From Lycocorax pyrrhopterus obiensis (lineage: Eukaryota; Chordata; Aves; Passeriformes; Paradisaeidae), in the NCBI GenBank assembly GCA_014706295.1, contig JACSVZ010000006.1, positions 24,982,629 to 25,046,628 on the forward strand: 64,000 nt of DNA, read 5' to 3'. The position numbers and the translations under genes are program-made. Below the pieces are notes generated by a model. It saw only the letters and a program-made list of their open reading frames with translations. It had not been told where the DNA came from and did no database searches. Positions 41,311-54,700 of the stretch are shown here, one piece after another. How positions within the stretch are numbered: position 1 is the stretch's first letter; each line of letters opens with the position of its first letter.

Positions 41311-44300
41311 TTTTTTCCCCCCCTTGAAAATCTCCCAGCCTCCTCCAAAGGCCTCTCCCTCTTACACTGTCGCTCCGGTCGATACTTGCAGTGCTAGAAT
41401 GATGGTCGTCCTTCCAACAGTAGCATCCAGCAGGACGCATATGACAGCATTTTTCCCCATCTTCCCTCTATCAGCATGCCTTTAATATGAGTGAAGAAGG
41501 CATTTAATTGAGGGCACAAAAGAAACCAGCGTTCAGCTGTGCTGGTGGCACAAATGTAATGGGTCCTGGTGGGACACAAATGCTGTATTTGATGTTGTGA
41601 GGCTTTACAGTGGCAGGGCACACTAGGATCTTGATTTTCAGAGAAGCTAAACATGCTCTCTACCTTGACGATGGAATTGGGGTGATTCAGAGCAGAAAAA
41701 AAGTCAGCTGCCCTTAGGATCCAGATGACAGACACTGATTTGGAACACATTAGTGTCTGGATTCTTGGCTGTGAAGCACCTCAATTTGTACTTTATTTAA
41801 GCAGTAGAGTTTTTAGTTTTTATTTATTTGTTTCTAGAGAGAGCTACAGCTCACCTGCATCCAGATTTCTGATGTATGTATTTCCAGGCTGTGCTGCTGG
41901 AATATATTAGAGCCCAGATTTGTGCTCATGTGTTGGCTGAGAGATGTACAATTGCGTTTGCCAGTAAAAACCAAGGCCTAAACCTGACTGCATTTCTCTG
42001 ACTACCAGTGCCGGGTCTAGGTGTGACTGTTAAGCTGGGTGGTTTAAACATGGGAACATTTTAGCTTTGTTTTTTAATAATCCTTTAAATATTAAGGGTT
42101 CAACCATTAATTGTGCCACATAGGCAGGAGCCCAACTTGTTCTTCATTTAAATAAGGGTGACTTCAGGCCTGGGGGTAAAAGTCATCAGTTTGCAAGTGG
42201 ATACCTGCAGTCTGTCACTTCCTCACTAGTGCGCTGTGATCAAGATGACCAGTCATGCAAAGCTTGGTCAAGCTCTTTAAACCACTAGTGAAGACTTCCC
42301 TGCTTTAAAGCAGTAACATACACATGTCTACAGCACTTCATCTGACCTGTCTGATAACTCTTTCAGGGTGGAATGAATCTGTCCATGGTGCTACTTTCCT
42401 CACTCCATTTGCTATAGACTAACCCTAAATCTGTGTTTAGAGAGAAGTCCTTTAGCTTTTACATGGCTAGTGGTAGGGGAGGCACATCCACTACACATGC
42501 ATTGGGTTGAGAGTGTTGGCCAGACTGAGAAAAAACTCCTAGAACACTAGATGTGTAGTGCTTCAAACGTAAGAATTTTGTGCAAACAAATGTGCAGGAA
42601 AGATTTCCGGACCACTTAAACACTTACTGAAACCAATTAATAGTTTTGAAAAAAGAAATAACTGTAGGAAACTAAGTAAAATTTTGTCTCTTTCCTTGTT
42701 TATTTTGTTTGAAATGGTCTTAAACGACAGAAAAAACATTCAAACTGCTGGGCAAGGAAGCAGGGCCTCATTGTTTATTGACAATTTTGCTGTATGTTTC
42801 TGTAGTTTAATTCCTTAGGATATGAGAGGAGACAGTTTTCATTGTCTTGTTCATTTCTGTAGGGGATATTGTTTCTCCTGAGGACTCAGATGAAATGTTT
42901 CTGCTGATTTCTAAGAGGGCAGATTTCATGTGCACCATCTTCTGTGTAATATAGAATAATATTTTGCCCATGTCAAAGACAACTCATGTCAGAGCATTGC
43001 ATGGCTATGACACTGCAGCACCACACTGATGAGCAGCACTGACCTGTTCCTATGGCCGGTGTGGTGCCATTAGCAAGAGGATAATTGCATTTCTTTCTCC
43101 CCTCTGGAAGCCCACAGCTGCAGCAGAACTGTATCTTAAACATTCTCTCTTATGACTTGTGTTTGCAAGGATGTGTAATTTAAGGGTACATCGTTTGATA
43201 AGATAGAGTGAGATCATTTGCCACACAGAATTACCAGAGTTTGTCACTTTGCATAGAAGTCATGCATAAAAATAATATTAATGTATTACTTATGGAAGTA
43301 AGAAGCTTCTCAGGATTATCAGTGAAAGAAGGGAGAATCTGTGCTACGTTCCTCCTAGGCTCAGCAGCCACTGTGACGCTTGAAAAATCCTTATACCAAA
43401 TGCTTGCAGTCACTTCTGTACTAAGCTCCTGTATGCTGCCTGTTATTTGGTCACCTCATGGTTTCCTCTGTGAATATGCTAGGCCCAACAATATCTTTGT
43501 CTGAGTTGATGAAAATAGCCCATATAAACTCCAAAGGTAACTTTTCTTGAGAATGAACAGAGAGAACTTATTTGTGCTCTGTGGAGTAGGAACCATCTTC
43601 TTACAGGTTTACATTGTGTATTGCAGCAGCATCCTGCAGCGCTATTTGAGTGAAGTCTAAGGGCAGTACAATGGAAAACAAGTAAATCTTTAAATACATA
43701 AGTAAATATCCTTAAGCTTCAGATATGTAATGGTTTCTGATGCTTAAAGAAAAGAAAAGAAAAAAAATGCAGGTGAATATCTGTCATGGTCTGTTTCCTG
43801 ATCTGTTAGGAGTGTTTTGAGATAGAGATGAAGAATTCATGTTAGTTGGAGATTCCCCTAGGTAGGCATACTGGTGCAAGCAGCAGGCAGAAACAACAAC
43901 AACCCTTTTGGAAGTAGCCTGGAGGGGCACAGTCAGGACAAGTTCCTCAGATAAAAAACTTCTTTTCACTGTAGTCTTTCCTGCCCTGGGGTCAGTTGGT
44001 GTGCTGGTTTGACCAGTCTGCATGAAAAATCACGACTTACCTGAGAGAGGGGGAAACAACAGAAAAGAGGGTCAGGAAGATCATCTGGACCACATCATGT
44101 AGATCAACCAGGTCATTCTGATGAAACATTCATGTAGATAAAACTATGCATTTACTGCTGCTCAGACAGCTCTGAAATGGAAATTAGGATATCAGGAATT
44201 AATCCATTTACTTGGCTTATTGCTCAGTCAGGTTTTGAACTGACTTACCCAGTTAATGTTTTTACATATAAAAATGTTACACTAGTCTCTTGTGAAACTG

Positions 44301-47300
44301 TATTTGGTAAAGTCATTAAATAAAACAGCATTTCTGACAAGGAGAGAGGTGAAAGTTTTCTTCAAAAGAGACTTATTTTAAAGACACGCTTGAGTATGAT
44401 TTAAAAAAAAAGAAAAACTATTCACTAATACAATACAAGGTGATTGCGCAACATGAAATGAAGGATACATAACCACTTTCCAAATTAAATTGTAAAAAAA
44501 AAAAATCTTATTTCTCTATGAAAATGAACAACCAAATAGAGGATAATGTGTAGTAAAAGAAGAAATACTCTCTTAGAGAGAGAATTATAAAAAATCCTGT
44601 AGTCCCAGCAAGAGAATAAATTAGGTGAACTTTTTTACTAAGGAGAAAATTCTTCTGTTAGGCTTCCGGTGAAGTCAAAGGGACTTGGTCCTTTGTCCTG
44701 AGTTGCAGGATCAGACAGGAAGAGTAGTTCATGATGCAAAAGAAGTTCCAGATGACTAGTATGAGCAGGACTGCAATAATTACAAAAATCACCTAATAAG
44801 CATTTAAGGTCATTATGTTGTCTTTCAAACAGTCATCAGCGCAAAAAATGATAAAAAAATTGTAGACAAGAGTGTGACAAACTGCCAGCAGAAGCATATT
44901 TCCAACACTGCTGTACTCTGGCTCAGTAAGCCTAGAAGTCTTTGCCACATTCACAATTACTTCTTTCCTTTTGGTTGTCATTTCTGTAATTTTCACAGTT
45001 ATTAATATTTTCCTATTAAGAACTTACTTTAATAATAAATAATGATAATTTTTTATTAGATCTTACTTGTTCCTTTTCATCTTACTCTCTGTTGGCAATA
45101 AAGCATCATTCCACAGTACTGATTTTTCTAAAGACTTTGAGCTTGTCCATTTTCCATCCACCTACCAGTCAACACTTCAAAATATATGTTACATTTGTTC
45201 CTTATTCGCTCATTCGGCACATTTTCCTTCCAGTCCTAAAATTCATTCTTTTTAAACCTTAGATGTATTTATATGTAACATTTCATTATTCCAAAATGAC
45301 TGGAATTCTGTCCTACAAGAATTTAGAAATGTTTGTATTTATACAGTTAATTCTCAGAGTTAAACAGAAGCACTCATACATGTAAATGTGCTGTGGGAGT
45401 TCGTACATTCAGGACCTAAACAGCATTGTATACATTAAGGTTAGGACTATAGATTATTTAGTTGCAGTACTGGGACTTAAATCAGAAGAAATTAGCCTGC
45501 AGGCTTGATTCTGGGAATTTGGGAACTTTCTTTACAGTCCATAGTAATTCATACTAATTTAAGTTGCATTTGAAACATAACAAGTAGTTTTTAAGGTTTT
45601 AAAAATGATGCATTCTCAAGGAAAAAAAAGGCCTGGTGAGAAGTTTTGATAGCTAGGTTAATCAAGAAAGAATTTAGCAACTTTTGCTTCCCAAGGACTG
45701 GAAGTTTCAGTCACTAATAGTTAATGTATCTGTTTTCTGACAGTATTTACGAAGATTACCACTGTGAAGTCAGCTCTATCATACTGTGGCTGAAGTGCTT
45801 TGTTTGAATTATTCATGACAACAGCTGCATTAGCTTTACCTGACAAGTTCTTTGGGTCCAGAGTCACTTTTCACTTACGAAAGTTAAAATGATGCCTGTG
45901 CTTTCATACTGTAGCAGTTTGGAGTATTCCCTACGCTGTGCTAACAATACCAAAATGAAGCCAAAAGAAAGAACAACCTCAGGAAATATAAACCAGTCCA
46001 GCTTTGTTAGAATATTTCAATTGTATTTTTTTACCCAAACATACATGAGAATTATTTGATTGTTTATATTATTGGGTTTATTCCATGAAAAGTGCACAAT
46101 TTCTTTTTCATCATTAAGATTAGCACTCAGAATTAGCATTCCAAAGGTACTTAGTTCATAGTTCCTTTTCAGAGCAGAAATGTGTCTTCTATGTAAATTT
46201 ACACTAGCCTAAATCTGACTAAATACTAACTTCATTGTGTCAAACTCTACATTTAACATATTCTGCCTATAAACACCCCCATTACAAGAATCTGTTCACT
46301 TGCTGTTAATTAGGCCTAATAGCCTGAACAGTTATGCAAGTGTATTCCAAGTATGACAATGACATTTTTCTCACTTTTCTCAGTGTAGGCTGTATTTAGC
46401 ATTTGAATGTACTATTTTTTTCCTTCTTCATTCATTTATCTTTTTAAAAAAAAATCTTTTAAATGTTGATCAATGTGAAGTCATTTCCGTAGAAGTACTG
46501 CTTATTGATGTTCTGCTCAGCTGCTCATTTCTTTCTTATTCTCAAGCAGCAATTTACCAGAGCCTGCTAAAATGAACAGCTTGACAGAACAAACATATAT
46601 ATATATATGGTATCATATGGTTTCCTTTTAGTGAAGTCAGGCTATATTTCATAAATACTTGGCTCCTCAATATTAAGACATATAATACAGACACTTGCTA
46701 TAGCAACAGTTTTTATGCATTTACACACCTTTTTGCTGCCATCAGAACAGGGAATCTCATATTCTCTCGCTGCCACTTCTTTCTGAACCTAAGTTGAATG
46801 AAATACAGAAACTTCAGGTACTGATAGGACATAGGGGTAGAGGTACACACTTGTGCTGGAGCAGATACAGTCTGACTGTAACTGTTATATAAATAAAGAT
46901 TTTTATTTTCCTGTATTTTGATAGTCTACACAGTCACAGCTCCTTTTGGTTTCAGCTTGTGTTTGCAGTGTTCAGGAGTTCTGACAAGTAGGCACTTAGT
47001 GTCTGAGTGGGTATGTATCTGCAGTCTAGCACACAGAAATGAATGCAGAGTGTTTATTTCAGGAACTCCTTACAGTAGTGCAAATTATGGCTTCTCTAAA
47101 CTCAGTATAGATTTTTCCTGTTTGCTCTAGGTTATCTAATTTTGGAACAGATGATCATAACAATCTTTTCCTTCTTCATTAAGGGGGAAAATTTCAAAGA
47201 AAATATAATACACAATGCTTTTCCAGCTTAAGATTATGCTTGAGCTTCTAAATGCACAGAACCAAGAAAAGTCATTATTCTGGTAATATTCTAACTTGCC

Positions 47301-48934
47301 ATATTGCCATATGTCAACGTTTCTGTTGGCTAAGTGAAAAAAGAAGAAGACGTGTCCGGCATGGCTCTGATTCTGCAAAACACTTAAGGCCAGATTTAGA
47401 ATATTCAAAAACCTATCCTGATTCACAAAATTTAATATGACTGAAGTGCCTAAACAGGAGGTACTACTTTAACTACTGGACATATAAACATTTTTGCAAT
47501 ATCTGAAGAGCCCTATTGCTTATGATGAGAGTACTAATTAATGTAAAAGTATTCACATGCAATTCAGGATCAGAGATTATACTAAGTCTTTGCTTCTGTG
47601 TCAGTTATACTGCCGTTTCTTTAGTATAAAATAATATTTCTATAAAACATAAAACAATAATTCATAATGCTTTAGAGCTTACTGTCTACTCATGTCATTT
47701 GCAAGAGACAAAAAGGCATAATGAAATAAGATTATTTGTAATTTCCATATATTTTTGTCTTTCTTTGTGTACTTGATGTTTTCTTCCTGATATTCCCTTG
47801 TAAAACCAAATCAGAATACAAAGATAGAATTTTTTTGTCAAGCAGGGGACTGCATTCACAAAAGAAAGCTGCAGAAGGTGTTCTAATGACAAATTAATGA
47901 TAGCTTTAAAAGAAAAAGGTATGGAAGAGACAAAGCTCCAAAGAATAGCACAGTAAATTAACACATGAGAATGAAAAAATCAGTAGTACTAATAACAGTG
48001 TGCATTTGATTTTGCAGCCAACCAAATTGTTATCGCTATCAAAATAATATTAAGCTATAAGGAAAAAAAATAATAAAGTAAAATTCATAGTGGTGGCTGC
48101 CTAAAAGGATTTAGAGGTGTCTGGCTCCCGCACTTTAGAAGACAATAAAATAAAGTCAGGAAAATAGACAAAAAACAGACACATAATACAGTTAAAGACA
48201 TTTTGGTTCAAATGCTGTACCTCATTATTTTCCCTTACTGTCATGTTGATAGTTTGCAACTGTTCTGTGTTGTAATTGGCAGACTTTTTTAAAGATATAA
48301 GTATATCTTAAAAGGAAAGAAGTCAAACCTACAGAAGCTTGGCATACTTGGTCTCACAAAATGAAAGCTGAGAGGAGTACAATTACTGTACATGACTACA
48401 GTATGAGTTTTGAAATCCTGAATGGCCAGGCTGGCCCAATGCCAAATAAGTTGAAACTGATCCCAGATACATTTATGCTGGAGACAGGAAGGAGGTCAGT
48501 TTCAGAAGAGGGGATTTCTGACCCTCACGCTTTATTGCTAGGGTCAAAAGGACAAAAAAAGAGAAAAACCTGAACCAAACAACAGCCTCAACAAAGCAGC
48601 CTTAATTTGTTTCAAGATGTTTCTAGAAAATAATGAAATAATATATTTGATTTGCTAGTCCTGTCTCATATTCTGGTTTCTCTGTTTGAACTAGAGCACC
48701 ATATGTGAATACAGAACTACAGTGTTCCTGGCACAGCCAAGTTTCTGGCCACAGGCACTGGTTCTCCTGGCCCCTGCTGCGAAGGAGAGGGCATTGGGGA
48801 GTTTTCTGAAAGGTGTCAGGGATGACAGAGGTGCTGGAAGGACCAGCCTGGGGTGATGCTGTCCTGGAAGTAAGAGCAAGGAAAAAGTGTCAGGGCTGGA
48901 ACAGTGACTAAGACACATCATTGTAGTGATGGGT
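41311..48934. other. KCTD8 5' flank, no gene recognised
   Basis: After the CpG island the sequence returns to AT-rich composition. No divergent gene start, exon or RNA gene was recognised. An AT dinucleotide run lies at 46595-46608 and purine-rich runs at about 43747-43768. A GC-richer stretch at 48690-48930 borders the rearranged CR1 and may be more of it or a separate decayed repeat. Confidence 0.55.
46595..46608. repeat. (AT)n microsatellite
   Basis: Seven uninterrupted AT units. Confidence 0.9.
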
Positions 48935-49283
48935 CTCTAGTCTTCCTTTTATCACTGACATACGTATAGAAACTTTTCTTGTTGCCCTTGATGTCCCTGG
49001 TCACAGTTAATTCTGTCAGGGCATTATCTTTCCTAACCTCATCACTGGCTGGTAGGACAGTCTCTCTGTATCCCTCCAAGGCTACCTGTCCTTGCTTCCA
49101 CCCTTTGCCTGTGCAGCTATCTTGGCCCAGGCGGCCTGTAGCAGATTCCCACTATGAAGTCACCTGTCCCTGCCCTTTATTTCATCCTGACCTATAAGCT
49201 TTTGTCTGGCTCCTCATACACCCCCAGGTGGAGCTCCATGCACTCCAGCTGGTTGTTGACAGAGAGTGTGACACCCCATCTTG
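48935..49283 (-). mobile_element. CR1 LINE ORF2 5' segment, inverted, with internal deletion
   Basis: On the minus strand this encodes CR1 ORF2 pieces. The right-hand part (49113-49283) is the reverse complement of the endonuclease region (VNDQLECMEL-like and GVCYRPP-like blocks). The left-hand part (48935-49112) is the reverse complement of the WKQGQ ... KKSFYxYVSDKR linker before the reverse transcriptase. The two parts are not adjacent in a full element, so about half of the endonuclease-to-linker segment was deleted between them. The inverted block abuts a sense-oriented CR1 segment. Confidence 0.82.
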
Positions 49284-49841
49284 CCATGCAAGATCATGGA
49301 GCATATCCTCCTGGAAACTGTGCTAAGGCACTTGGAAAATAGTGAGATGATTGGTCACAGCCAACAGGGGCAAAAGAGCAAATTGTTCCTGACAAATCTG
49401 ATGGCCCCCTGCAACAGTGTAACAGTGTTGGTGGATAAGGAAAGAGCAATTGGCATCGTCTGCCTGGACTTGTGCATAGCATTTGACACTGTCCTGCACA
49501 ACATTCCTGTCTTTAAACTGGAGACAGGTGGATTTGATGGATGGACCACTTGACTGATTAGGAGTTGGTTGGATGGTTGTGCTCAAGGAGTTGCAGTAAA
49601 AGGCTCAAAGTCCAAGTGGAAACCCGTGGATGTGTGGTGTTCCTCAGGAGTCCGCATTGGGACTAGCACTGCCTAACATCTTTGCTGGAGACATGGGCAG
49701 TAGGATTGAGTGCACCCTCAGCAAGTTTGCTGACAGATGAGTGGTGCAGTTGGCACGCTGGAGGGAAGGGACCTTGACAGACTTATGAGGAACTAGATGA
49801 TCTTTAATGTCTCTTCCAGCCCAAACCATTCTATGTGATTC
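49284..49841 (+). mobile_element. CR1 LINE ORF2 reverse transcriptase segment and 3' end, sense
   Basis: Translation gives IMEHILLETVLRHLENSEMI, then NLMAPCNSVTVLVDKERAIG, CLDLCIAFDTVLHN and GGFDGWTT. This is the CR1 reverse transcriptase from the KIMEQILLE block through the FDTVPH block. The frame then decays through SKWKPV and the GSVLG region. After a LEGRD-like point it jumps to the 3' UTR (TAGATGATCTTTAATGTC, ATTCTATGTGATTC). The element is inactive. Confidence 0.9.
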
Positions 49842-51606
49842 AACTTCCCTGTCCCTTGTGAGGCACTTTCAATGGCTGCTTACCCCTTCTGATTTAATAT
49901 ATTGAATGGGGAGGAAAGACTTCTCGAAATTATCTGAGTGCATCGGTAACTCAATTTTTTGGGTATTGTAATGTTAGAAGAACAACTTATAGTCAGCTGA
50001 CCCTATTCAAGCAAACTGAAGTCTTACCTTAATGTGACCTCTCGAACAAATACGTACATAGACAGGATGAAAACAGAAAGAGTAAATGTTGACAAGGGTT
50101 TGGGTGGGTTTTTTGTGATGGAAATGTGCTATATGACAGATTAATGGGGAATTTATAGACATTAATACACAATAATGTAATCTCAGTAATAAAAGGACGT
50201 TAAAATGAATATATAAAAATGGAAAGATGTTTAACCAAGTAGATAGGAGAGTGAAAGAGCGAGTCATATGAGAAGTAGAATATTATGGGCACAACTTAAA
50301 TCTGGCTTGAAGATTACTTTAATTGGGCTATTAAAAATAACAGACACAGATTAAGTGAAACCAGCAGCAATGTGAAATGAAAAGTCTGTGAAATGGGAAA
50401 CCTGTGCCTTCCTTATGAGCAGCAGCCATCAGGAATGAGACTACTTCATCCCTTTTTACTTTGGGGGAAAGGAGAAGGGCAAAAAATGTTGTAATACCAA
50501 CTTAAATGAGCCAGAAAACTCAATGTGGCAAGGAAAAGTTTGGAGTTTCCTTCCAGCCAGTCCAATCCATGCTATGAGAAAAGGCAGAGAGGAGTCAAAA
50601 CATTCCCTTATGCGTGCTCTCCCATGGCTGGTTTTCATACAGTCATTGACTTGCTTGTTACTTGAGTGAAAAACAATTGTGACCTGGTCATTCCTAAGGC
50701 TGCAGTGTCATTCAGTGTTGCATCTGAATTGGTCTCAGAGAATAAACTAGTTACACCAATATGCTGTGTTTTGCCTTCTCCCAAAACAAGAGCTCAAGTG
50801 TGAAATGACTGAGTAAATTAAAAGGTATATGGAAAGGTCAAGAGAGCGATAGGAGTAATGAGAGATTTTCTTAACCTAGTCATAGATTTGAGAGACTCAA
50901 GTGGAAGAAATGAAGCTGGTAGTATATATGTGGAGATAAAACACAGCCACTATTTTTCTACATTATAAGTTTCAAAATACTTTCAGCACAAATTCTGCTG
51001 AGAGTGACAAATCCCACAAATATGGAGAAAGGAAGCATGGAAGATGTCAAGCATAAACGTGAAATTAGAAGAAAAAACTGAGGTGAAACCGAGTCCTATT
51101 AAGCATCAAACCAATGTGTTTCAGGAACTAATAATTAAAATCCAATGGCTTGAGGTACTAGGGAATACAAAGATATTTCAATTATTGAACATACTAAAGG
51201 TACTTAGTGCTTCAAGCAGGTAATAAATGTAATATAAATACCAGCACTAATAAAGGATTAACACAGAATTAAGAACGTGGCCAACTAATTTTGGATTTGA
51301 CTGATAAATGTTGTCTTAACATTGGTTCCAGTTTTATGAAGCGCACTTTGTGTTATAAATCATGAAACATAGGCTTGGCTCATTTTTCCATCTGCTGGAA
51401 ACTAGGATTTGAAGGATAATATTTTTGAAGCCTTACTTTTTTTTTAATACTTTATTTATTTATTCTTTTTTTATGGTGCAAATGCATCTTAGACCTGTCA
51501 TTGACAGCCTGTGTTCTGTCAGCTCCTGGGATCAACACAGCAAAATTCCTGCTATGAGGATGAAGTTTACTAAATATTAGGACATAACCCCGTGCAGGTG
51601 ATGCAC

Positions 51607-51706
51607 ATGAAAAGAAGTTGAAATCACCACCTTAGCTAAATATAAGACCTATGCTAATGAAAAAAGCTTGAAACCACCACCTTAGCTGAATATAAGATCT
51701 ATCTTC
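51607..51706. repeat. 50-bp tandem duplication, two copies
   Basis: The unit starts ATGAAAAGAAGTTG at 51607 and recurs as ATGAAAAAAGCTTG at 51657. Both copies contain a CACCACCTTAGCT block followed by an AATATAAGA block. A handful of substitutions separate them, so the duplication is not very recent. Confidence 0.85.
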
Positions 51707-54700
51707 CTCACAACAGTCACCTACTTTTATAATCTCAGAGCTTTTTATAATGAAAAATTATTGAGTAAGGTCCTCAGTTCTGTTGCAGTAACTGAACTGG
51801 GGATAGAAGCAGGAAAAAACTTCAGTACAATTTTGTGGATTATTTTTTCAGACTGTGACCTATGTGAATAGTGACCTACATGAATACTTACATGTTTTTT
51901 CTTGGTTTAATTTGTATCTGCCTAGCTGCTGACAGGTTTTGCTGGCACGCATAAGAGCAATGTCACCTTTCCAAAGTGAAATATATCTTATTTCTAAGAT
52001 GTATGATAGAAAAAGGGAATTTTTCTAAGGCACAATCTGGTAAAGGAGCATATTCTAACAATTTAGCCCAGAGAGTCTGCATTGCATGTAAATCATAGGA
52101 GAATTTGGGACCATGTTTATGTCTGGGAGAAAACGCACATTTTCATCAGTAATGTCAAACAAGCAATGAGTGGGACCAAACTTTGCATGTGTGGAGGGTG
52201 CATTCTCAGCCAGTTTACTCATCTTTTAGGCACGATGTTGTAACCTATAATTAGATTTCTACTACACAGGTAATCACAGAGCCTGGTTTCGTATGAGGTA
52301 AAGAGGCTGGCTGCCATCCAAGAATTTTTACTGCATTGAAAGAAAATTTGATGACAGTGCTAAATTCATATTATCTGTAGTTGAGAGCGTCCTACCTAGG
52401 AGCACATAACACAACATTTTAACAATTATATCCAAAGGATCAACACCTTTAAACTGTTTTACTTGGAAAGAGGTAGAAACAAAATACCTTTTTTCCCCTT
52501 GAAAGCTTTCCAGTTTAGTTTTCTTATGGTTATGTTTAGTGTTACTTATATTAGGTCAGTGATGATAATGGGCTGAGGACATAAAACTGAATGCACATTA
52601 GCCAGAGCTTACTGTTGAGGAGAGGTAATAAATTATGTGTTGGACCAGATATATTCCTAACAGAGCAGTACACCAATATATTTTCATACTGATGGGTAGT
52701 AAAACTTCCTAAATAGTTGATTGAGACTACCTGATCATTTGGACGCATATTTCTAGGGAAGAAACTGGTTCCTTTCAATATCATGGGAGTCACTTTGGAA
52801 GAAAGCACCTTTGTAGTGCACTGATCTATACGAATAACTGTAGAAACAGAAAAGGAGAATGCAGCAAATTGGATCAAGAGAACAGAAATTTAGATCTTAG
52901 AAACTTAAAAAGCAAAGAAATTGAGTGAAAACCTAGTTTTCCTGAAATCAGCTGCAAAATTCTCATTTACCCTGATGAGATTTTGCCTGAGAAATCCAGA
53001 AGTTATCTCAACTAGAACTCTAATTTAAAAGAAAATAAATCTAAGTAGACAAATTCATTGTTATTATAATGCAGAACAATAATCTTAAGTCTCTACCCTG
53101 ATGCGAAATAACTTGCTTTCCCATGCTCAGCCTTTTCTAGACCAATCCTGGCTTGAGGGGATTTGTTACACTTGGATGAAATATGTGAGACAAAAAGCTC
53201 AATGAATCATGCAAAAAAGCAGTGAAAGTGCTAGAAGGTGCAGAGGGAAACATTTCCTGTTAGAGAATTAAATAGAAAGGAGAGTGGAAAGGAATAATTT
53301 TTTTGAACACATAAAAATATCACCTGAAACAAAAACCTCCAGTTCTACAAAAATGTACTCCAGAGACTTTACGAAAAACTAATTTTAAATGTATTTTTTT
53401 TTCATTAGGGTTTTTTTTTTTTAATAGAGGTTTATATCTGATCTCTAGCTGTTAATGATGAAATCTTCCCATACTAAGAAGCAGTGCTGGACCTGTGTAT
53501 TCATTAAATCTCACTTAAACCTTCCAAATTAGGCGTGAGACGATAAAATGCTGTGCATTTTCGTGAATAAGGCCATTTTCCAGTTTTTATAATGAGATTG
53601 AAATACAAGCAGTTTTTTTCTTCAAATGAGCAATGAAATGCTTTCTCCATGGGTCAACAATGTCCCATTGTTTTGTTATCACCTGCATGCTTTAGGCAAA
53701 TATTTAATTTCATATTCAGTTGCTATACTGCACAGACTCATTATACAGAGAGTTGTCTGAGGTTACATTTATATTCAAATGACAAGTTATGATTCATATT
53801 TTAAAAGATCATTTGATAATGCTAAATAGCCTGATTATAAATATATCATTATGGTACATTATGTCAACCAAGTCTTTATGAGGCAACATTGAGACTGCCT
53901 TTAATGTTTATCTTCATTGACATCCAGGAACAGAGACTGAAGCCAAGCATGATCATGCCGAGAATGGAAATTTGAGGAGTTGTCCTCATTTATAATAAAC
54001 ACGCCCAGCTGGGTGCACAGCTGCTAACTAAGGAGCCAAAGCTCTAGCTTCCTGCTACCTTGGAGGATCTAATTACAAAACCCAACTAGACTGGCTTTCA
54101 GAACTACAAGTATAGGGTTGGGATTAATTTAAGCATGGTCTGGAATACTGACAAGGTAAGACATCTAAAACAACATCATGTCACTAAGAAGTGGGGATAT
54201 TTTATACAGGTCCAAAGGGCTATTAAATGAAAATAAAGTACTGTACTTCCTGGGGTACTTAACTTCAAAGTCCTAACTGACCCAGTTTTCCTGATCTCCT
54301 TTTACAACACCATTTGGAAAAAAATTAAAATAAAAAAGAAGAAAAAGCACACCAAGTCAATCCACAGGTGCTTCTTCAAAGTGGAAGTGCAACACACAAA
54401 CAGAAATATTGCCCGTTTCAGTGCAACTTATTTAGCACATCTCATTAAATGAAGATCTAGAAAATCAGATAGAAAAATACATTATATGGGTCCATCTTCC
54501 TTATTCTTGTTATATAAACCAATGTTATGGTGAACTAGGAAGCAAAACTGTCTTCTCTGTATTTAGATATTATTGTAATTTCACCACAATTTCCTGCATT
54601 TTGGAAGATTTTCAGATAGTACAGGAAAAGGATTTCATAAAAATTAAAATCTGAATTTAATTATTGTCTAGTGAGTTCCCAACAATCACGGACCAGCTAT

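Noticed and set aside
49281..49553. 90-codon reverse transcriptase-like frame as a possible host gene
   Set aside because: It is a truncated, decayed CR1 reverse transcriptase segment flanked by other CR1 parts.
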